A stretch of DNA of 18,880 nt from Actinomycetota bacterium (GTDB lineage: Bacteria > Actinomycetota > Acidimicrobiia > Acidimicrobiales > AC-25), in contig VAXF01000024.1 of the NCBI GenBank assembly GCA_005888395.1, forward strand, positions 1-18,880, given 5' to 3'. The notes under the pieces are model-generated. The model ran no database searches. It worked only from the letters and a program-made list of their open reading frames with translations, and had not been told where the DNA came from. This document shows positions 15,311-18,880 of this stretch, piece after piece. Both the position numbers and the translations under genes were made by a program. How positions within the stretch are numbered: the stretch's first letter is position 1; each line of letters begins with the position of its first letter.

Positions 15311-15403
15311 CCGAGCACCGAAGCGAAGCGGCGCCGGCTGGTCTCGCCTACGGCCTCCGGCCGTGGCTCGCTCGCCGGTCCGAGCGCAGGTCCGGCAAGC
15401 AGA
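15307..15403 (+). repeat. Short dispersed repeat, copy 2, with palindromic insert
   Basis: This is the second copy of the repeat. Its two halves (15312-15331 and 15382-15403) are separated by 50 bases. That insert holds a hairpin, ACGGCC (15350-15355) with GGCCGT (15359-15364) around TCC, extendable to 8 bp with one wobble pair, plus a GCCGG/CCGGC pair around 15374-15396. It begins exactly at the stop of the Cys-rich gene, where an ATGA repeats the junction seen at copy 1. Confidence 0.7.
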
Positions 15404-15447
15404 GCCGCCCGCGGTCACGGCCGCCATCGAAGATGGTGGCCGTATGA
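15307..15447 (+). other. Mini-ORF, 46 codons, probably repeat-derived
   Basis: An ATG overlaps the stop of the Cys-rich gene (ATGA) and the frame ends in another ATGA that overlaps the next start. The peptide (MTEHRSEAAPAG..., Arg/Ser-rich) shares its first residues with the Cys-rich protein because both come from the repeat. It has no fold signature. It may only carry ribosomes from one gene to the next, or be meaningless. Confidence 0.3.
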
Positions 15448-16088
15448 CCGCGCCTGTCGCGCTGGTGGCCGCAGCCACGGTGGGCGCCGCGGTGCGGTCG
15501 CTGTGGTCGCCCTGAGGCCTGTCGGTCACCGAGACGGTGACGCCCTCGGTCGAGGGCGCCGAGCGGGTGAAGGTGGGTGTCCTCCTTGCGGGCGCGGCTT
15601 CGGCGACCGGCGCGCTGGCCGGCTTCGCCGCCGGGACGGCGTGGGCGATCGCCCACCTGCCCCGGCTCCCAGCGGTGGCGTTGGCCGCCCTCGTCGCGGT
15701 GGCTGCCGGCGCAGACATCGTCCACCGTCGAGGGTGGGGGCCACCGCCGCCCTCGGTGCGCCGCCAGGTGCCCCGCGAGTGGTCGCGTCTCTTCTCACCG
15801 CGCACGGTCGCCGCGCTCTACGGCGCCCGGCTGGGCGTCGGGCCGCTCACCATCCTCGTCACCTGGCTCTGGTGGGCGGCGATCGTGGGGGCAGCCTCGC
15901 TCGGGCCGTGGCCGGCGACCCTCGCCGGCGCCGGCTTCGGGCTCGCCCGCGCCGGCGTCGGCCTCGCCGTCGCGCCCCGGCTCCCGGCGGAGGCCGCGCC
16001 GCGAGTGGCCTCGCTCCGGCGGCGCGAGCCGCTCGCCTTCGCGCTCCTGACGGGCGCCATCGTGCTCGGCTGCGCCGTCCTCGCTTAG
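15444..16088 (+). CDS. Candidate selenoprotein: polytopic membrane protein with in-frame TGA at codon 24 (or a gene broken by a nonsense codon)
   Basis: From ATG 15444 the frame gives MTAPVALVAAATVGAAVRSLWSP, then TGA (15513-15515), then GLSVTETVTPSVEG and continues open to TAG at 16086-16088, 214 residues if the TGA is read. Similar actinobacterial membrane proteins, as I recall them, have WSPCGLSMLS followed by TP at this place, so the TGA falls on a conserved cysteine. Later RRQVPREW, YGARLGVGPLTILVTW and AGFGLARAG also fit that family. About six membrane helices (3-18, 43-68, 75-92, 122-148, 155-178, 197-213) and a redox residue at the first helix end recall CcdA/DsbD thiol carriers. If TGA is not read, a start at GTG 15537 would make 183 residues without the motif, and no ribosome site precedes it. 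The gene ends the MauE/MauD-like operon. Confidence 0.6.
15524..15558 (+). promoter_or_regulatory. Two tandem hairpins, SECIS-like, just after the in-frame TGA
   Basis: Hairpin A: GTCACCG (15525-15531) pairs with CGGTGAC (15535-15541), loop AGA; the loop begins 17 bases after the TGA. Hairpin B: CGCCCTC (15541-15547) pairs with GAGGGCG (15552-15558), loop GGTC; the loop begins 33 bases after the TGA. The general bacterial SECIS description asks for a small apical loop about 16-37 bases after UGA with a G among its first two bases. Both fit, and B has a GGUC loop like the GGUCU of E. coli fdhF. The hairpins share base 15541, so the two full stems exclude each other at that base. Short GC hairpins are frequent in such DNA. 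Confidence 0.45.
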
Positions 16089-16131
16089 CCCCGACCGTGC
16101 CCATCGTGGCGCTCCGGCCACTGTGCGTGGT

Positions 16132-16160
16132 TTGAGCCGGTTCGTCAGGGGGGAGATAGG
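16132..16160 (+). promoter_or_regulatory. Possible promoter TTGAGC - 17 bp - GATAGG
   Basis: TTGAGC (16132-16137) and GATAGG (16155-16160) are separated by 17 bases, upstream of the secreted-protein gene at 16207. The match to the -10 consensus is partial. The 118-base gap 16089-16206 holds nothing else that I can identify apart from the ribosome site GGGGAGG (16196-16202). Confidence 0.3.
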
Positions 16161-16206
16161 GCACGGCGGCGACAGCTCGCGGCCGCCACCGAGCTGGGGA
16201 GGCCCG

Positions 16207-17037
16207 ATGATCGAACGAACCGGCAGCCGTCGACGGCTCCGGAGCTGGCTGAGCGGCTCCGCCGTCGTCGTGGCTGCGCTGCTGACGGGCTTGGCGGGCA
16301 GTGCCTTCGCCAACGCGCCCAACCCTGCTTCCGCCACGCAGGCGACCACGACGACCAACAGCAACGGCACCGTCCTGGTCAAGATCAGCGGCACGTGGGA
16401 CTGGGGCAACGTGACGACCCAGCCCGACGAGAAGACCAGCCCGCAGCAGGACTGCACGCAACGCTACGGGGTGGGCTGGGCAGTCGACTGGCAGGATCCC
16501 ACCGTCGCGCCGTGGAACAACGCCGACACGCTGAAGCAGTTCACGATCACCAAGAACGGTGCCAGCTTCGCGGCGGGCGCGAACTACGACGGCTTCCAGG
16601 TCGGGATCTGCCAGCAGAAGGACGCCGACGGCTTCCCGACAGGCCCGTGGTCAGCCGAGCACACGTACGCCAACGCGTCGTCGGTGCCGAAGACGCTGTG
16701 CGTCAACTTCTACGACCCCCACGGCAAGGAAGGCGAGCCGGCTGGAGGCGTCGGATGGCCCGAGGTCAACAACATCTCGCCCGACAAGCGAAACAGCAAC
16801 TTCATCGCCGCCGGGCCGCGCCACGACGGTGACAACTCGATCGAAACCAACAGCTACAACCCCGCCGAGGGCGGAAACTGCGCAACGCCACATCCCGCGG
16901 AGGTGCACGCGGCGGCGCCCGCGCCGCAACCGGCGCCTGCACCGGCGCCTGCGCCCACGCGCGTGCTCGGCACGTCGGTCGCTCGGAGCCCCGTCGCCCA
17001 GCCGGTGCGGGCCGCGCGGCTGACGTTCACCGGGTAG
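16207..17037 (+). CDS. Secreted protein of unknown function
   Basis: 276 residues from ATG at 16207, with GGGGAGG 4 bases upstream; an in-frame ATG at 16123 lacks such a site and would precede the signal peptide with 28 odd residues. Signal peptide 1-35 (GSRRRLRSWLSG, hydrophobic core, cleavage after SAFA). The mature part has a Thr-rich start, then a Trp/Asn/Gly-rich region (SGTWDWGNVT, RYGVGWAVDWQDP) with four cysteines (83, 135, 165, 225) that could form two disulfides. A Pro/Ala tail (239-250, partly from a 12-base tandem duplication at 16930-16953) follows, and the chain ends in RLTFTG. That ending resembles an LPXTG-type sortase motif, but no membrane segment follows. I do not recognise a family. 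Confidence 0.8.
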   Translation: MIERTGSRRRLRSWLSGSAVVVAALLTGLAGSAFANAPNPASATQATTTTNSNGTVLVKISGTWDWGNVTTQPDEKTSPQQDCTQRYGVGWAVDWQDPTVAPWNNADTLKQFTITKNGASFAAGANYDGFQVGICQQKDADGFPTGPWSAEHTYANASSVPKTLCVNFYDPHGKEGEPAGGVGWPEVNNISPDKRNSNFIAAGPRHDGDNSIETNSYNPAEGGNCATPHPAEVHAAAPAPQPAPAPAPAPTRVLGTSVARSPVAQPVRAARLTFTG

Positions 17038-17080
17038 CGGGCCCGCCATCGGAGGCTCGACTCGCCCGGCGGCGAGGACC

Positions 17081-17830
17081 ATGCCACGCTTCACGGTCCT
17101 CGCCGCCTGGGCGCTCGTCGTGCTCGCGACCGCATGCGGCTCCTCGCCGCGGCCCACGCTCACCGCGCACCCGCACGCGGCGTCGACCACGACTGCGCTC
17201 CCGACGACGACCACTGCCCCCTCACGCGCACAGCTGAGCACCGTCGCCCAGGCCGCGGGGCCGCGCGTCGGCGTGTACGACTCGCCCACCGCCACCACGC
17301 CAACGCGCACACTCGCCAACCCGCAGCCGTCGGGGGCGCCGTTGGTGTTCCTCGTTCGCGAGACGCACGGCGACTGGCTCCAGGTGCTGCTGCCGGTGCG
17401 GCCCAACGGGAGCAGCGGCTGGGTGAAGGCCGCCGAGGTGCGACTCACCCAGCACGACTACCGGATCCTGATCGAACTGGGAGCGCACAGGATCACCGTG
17501 AGCGAGGGCGCGACGGTGATCGACCAGGAGCCGATCGGCGTCGGCACCAGGGACACGCCCACGCCCGGTGGGCTCTACTACACGAAGGAGCTTCTGCAAC
17601 CTCCCGACCCGAGCGGGCCCTACGGGCCGTACGCCTACGGCCTGTCGGGCTTCTCCGACGTGCTGCCCAACTTCGCGGGCGGCGAGGGCGTGATCGGGAT
17701 CCACGGCACCAACGATCCCTCGGCCCTCGGCCACGACGTGAGCCACGGCTGCATCCGGATGAGCAACGCCGGCATCACGAAGCTCGCCCACGTGCTGCCC
17801 CTCGGCGTTCCCGTGGAGATCCGGGCGTAG
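17081..17830 (+). CDS. L,D-transpeptidase (YkuD), probable lipoprotein
   Basis: 249 residues, with a GAGGA ribosome site just upstream. The N-terminus is a signal peptide ending in LATAC, a loose lipobox with Cys19 as the likely lipid site. A Thr/Pro-rich spacer follows, then an SH3-like segment (about 61-121: GVYDSPT, WLQVLL, SSGWVKAAEV). The YkuD catalytic domain (125-249) has IGIHGTND with His208 and SHGCIRMSN with His222, Cys224 and Arg226. It would make or remodel 3-3 cross-links in peptidoglycan, or attach proteins to it, outside the membrane. Neighbouring genes are also envelope genes. Confidence 0.93.
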   Translation: MPRFTVLAAWALVVLATACGSSPRPTLTAHPHAASTTTALPTTTTAPSRAQLSTVAQAAGPRVGVYDSPTATTPTRTLANPQPSGAPLVFLVRETHGDWLQVLLPVRPNGSSGWVKAAEVRLTQHDYRILIELGAHRITVSEGATVIDQEPIGVGTRDTPTPGGLYYTKELLQPPDPSGPYGPYAYGLSGFSDVLPNFAGGEGVIGIHGTNDPSALGHDVSHGCIRMSNAGITKLAHVLPLGVPVEIRA

Positions 17831-17872
17831 GCCTCGTTGAACCGGCGGCCCGGCCCCCTCGTAGTCATCGGC

Positions 17873-18568
17873 GTGCGGGCCTCGCGATCGCTGTCGGCGG
17901 CCGCGCTGGCCCTGCTGACGCTTGCGGCATGCGGCAAGAGCACCGTTTACAAGTCCGCCGGCGAAAGCGCCCACACCACGACGTCGACCTCCAGCGCCGC
18001 GAGCGCGAACGAGATCGGTGTTGCCTCGAGCGCGCGGTTCGGTCAGTTCCTCATCGACGGCGGCGGGCACACGCTCTACCACTTCGACGGCGATGTCGGC
18101 GCCACCATCGCATGTACGAGCAGCTGCGCGTCGGTGTGGCCGCCGCTGTTGCTGCCCGCCGGCGCCGACCGTCCGACCTCGACCGGGAGCCTCACCGGGC
18201 TCAGCGCCGTCACCCGTCCCGACGGTGGACGGCAGGTGACCTACCAGGGCCGTCCGCTCTACCGCTACTCCCGGGACGCGAAACGCGGCGACACCAACGG
18301 TGAGGGCGTCGGCGGCGTGTGGCACGTGGCCACGGTGACGGCCGCGGCAACCACCACGACGGCGGTCCCGGCGGCGACCGCCACGAGGGCCACTCGCGCA
18401 CCGACGACGACGCGGGCGGTCACGCAGACCACGGCGCACACGACGCAGACGACATCCGCGCCGCCGACGTCACCCCCCGCGACGTCACCACCTACGACGT
18501 CACCGTCACCGCCGCCGCCTCCGCCTCCCCCGCCGCCGACCACCGTCTGCACCTACCCGCCCTGCTAG
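17873..18568 (+). CDS. Lipoprotein with PF03640-type secreted repeat and Thr/Pro-rich tail
   Basis: 231 residues from GTG at 17873; a TTG start at 17837 is possible, but the GTG gives a textbook signal peptide (MRASRSLSAAALALLTLAAC) with lipobox LAAC and Cys20. TAGTCA lies 5 bases before the GTG, similar to other leaderless-looking starts. Residues about 51-155 match the 'secreted repeat of unknown function': FLIDGGGHTLYHFDGD, CTSSCASVWPP (Cys81, Cys85), QGRPLYRYSRDAKRGDTNGEGVGGVWHV. The tail is Thr/Ala then Ser/Pro, with ten prolines in a row, and ends in CTYPPC. The family is exported and often sits near electron-transfer or envelope genes; its function is not settled. Confidence 0.88.
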   Translation: MRASRSLSAAALALLTLAACGKSTVYKSAGESAHTTTSTSSAASANEIGVASSARFGQFLIDGGGHTLYHFDGDVGATIACTSSCASVWPPLLLPAGADRPTSTGSLTGLSAVTRPDGGRQVTYQGRPLYRYSRDAKRGDTNGEGVGGVWHVATVTAAATTTTAVPAATATRATRAPTTTRAVTQTTAHTTQTTSAPPTSPPATSPPTTSPSPPPPPPPPPPTTVCTYPPC

Positions 18569-18587
18569 CAACGCCCGCAACGACCGC

Positions 18588-18880
18588 CTACAGGTACGGC
18601 ATCGGGTCGACGGGCGTGCCGTTGACGCGGACTTCGAAATGCAGGTGCGGCCCCGTGGCGTAGCCGGTCGCCCCGACGAGGCCGATCACCTGGCCGCGCA
18701 CTACGTGCTGGCCCGCGCTCACGAGGATCTGGCTCTGGTGCGCGTAGAGGGTGGCCAGTGAGCCGCCGTGGTCGATGAGCGTCGCCAGCCCATAGCCGCC
18801 CCTCGGGCCCGCGAAGACGACCACGCCGTTGGCGGCGGCGTGGATCGGATCACCCATGCCGGCGGCGAGATCGATGCCGG
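18588..18880 (-). CDS. M23 family metallopeptidase (C-terminal part; N-terminus beyond right edge)
   Basis: The frame runs from the right edge to TAG at 18588-18590; 97 residues are visible, starting inside the domain. GIDLAAGMGDPIHAA contains the Asp metal ligand of the HxxxD motif (its His is off the window). Then GVVVFAGPRGGYGLATLIDHG, TLYAHQSQILVSAGQHVVRGQVIGLVG and TGPHLHFEVRVNG, with the HxH pair (HLH), complete the LytM/M23 beta-sheet domain, and PVDPMPYL is the standard end. These exported zinc enzymes cut peptidoglycan peptides, or act as activators when degenerate; the visible ligands are intact. An internal ATG at 18857 is not the real start. It converges with the lipoprotein gene, 19 bases apart. 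Confidence 0.92.
   Translation of the reverse strand, partial: GIDLAAGMGDPIHAAANGVVVFAGPRGGYGLATLIDHGGSLATLYAHQSQILVSAGQHVVRGQVIGLVGATGYATGPHLHFEVRVNGTPVDPMPYL

Noticed and set aside
15537..16088. Annotating the last membrane protein of the operon simply from GTG 15537 (183 aa)
   Set aside because: No ribosome site precedes this GTG, it lies inside a hairpin stem, and the coding signal continues upstream through GLSVTET to the TGA and beyond to ATG 15444. I prefer the full frame and record this as the fallback.
17037..17046. GCGGGCCCGC palindrome after the secreted-protein stop as a terminator
   Set aside because: No usable loop and no T-run follows; not enough to call a terminator.
18439..18540. 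Repetitive stretch with repeated acgtcacc-like units and a proline run
   Set aside because: Not a CRISPR or a separate repeat element; it is the low-complexity Thr/Pro tail of the lipoprotein gene.
18857..18857. ATG at 18857 as the start of an 89-residue protein
   Set aside because: The frame stays open to the right edge and encodes GIDLAAG, part of the M23 domain, so this is an internal Met of a cut-off gene.

Overview
The window is very GC-rich with strong G/C at third codon positions and many GTG starts. It carries a mycothiol gene (mshC), a DinB/mycothiol-dependent isomerase-family gene, a GAF-ANTAR regulator and a Tat-exported protein with cell-wall-binding-like repeats. This points to an actinobacterium, most likely a deep-branching one such as Acidimicrobiia; the class-level guess is inference. 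No RNA genes, CRISPR, insertion sequences or phage genes were seen, and genes are packed almost end to end.

Layout. 1-969 (-): N-terminal 323 residues of a nitronate monooxygenase-type flavoprotein. 1007-3199 (+): a three-part protein with a sugar-nucleotide epimerase/dehydratase, a multi-pass membrane block and a polysaccharide-deacetylase fold that has lost its catalytic residues. An 82-aa hypothetical protein (3201-3449) and a 2OG-Fe(II) oxygenase-like protein (3473-4486) follow. 8900-4479 (-): ABC ATPase, ABC permease, secreted membrane-anchored PI-PLC-like protein and alpha/beta hydrolase, probably one unit. 9053-12661: a maleylpyruvate isomerase-family protein whose start codon is a puzzle, DedA, a PaaI-type thioesterase, mshC and a GAF-ANTAR regulator.

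12850-16088 (+) is the most interesting part: an operon joined by short gaps and ATGA overlaps. It encodes a MauE-like membrane protein (CGCFG), a membrane-anchored thioredoxin-fold protein (CQVC, MauD-like), and a Tat-exported protein that joins a 12-cysteine segment resembling the N-terminal half of methylamine dehydrogenase light chain to three CWB2-like repeats. The last gene is a polytopic membrane protein whose reading frame is interrupted by one in-frame TGA (15513-15515), where the protein would read WSP-x-GLS. I recall related actinobacterial proteins having cysteine there, and two hairpins follow the TGA at bacterial-SECIS distances. I propose a candidate selenoprotein in a thiol-relay operon; the competing explanation is a nonsense mutation or sequencing error. 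A short repeat sits at both ends of the Cys-rich gene.

16207-18880 is a cell-envelope block: a secreted protein of unknown function, an L,D-transpeptidase lipoprotein, a lipoprotein with the secreted repeat of PF03640 type, and, on the other strand at the right edge, the C-terminal end of an M23 peptidase.

No gene-free stretch exceeds about 190 bases. Several genes show a TAnnnT-like -10 element six bases before the start codon, which suggests leaderless transcripts.
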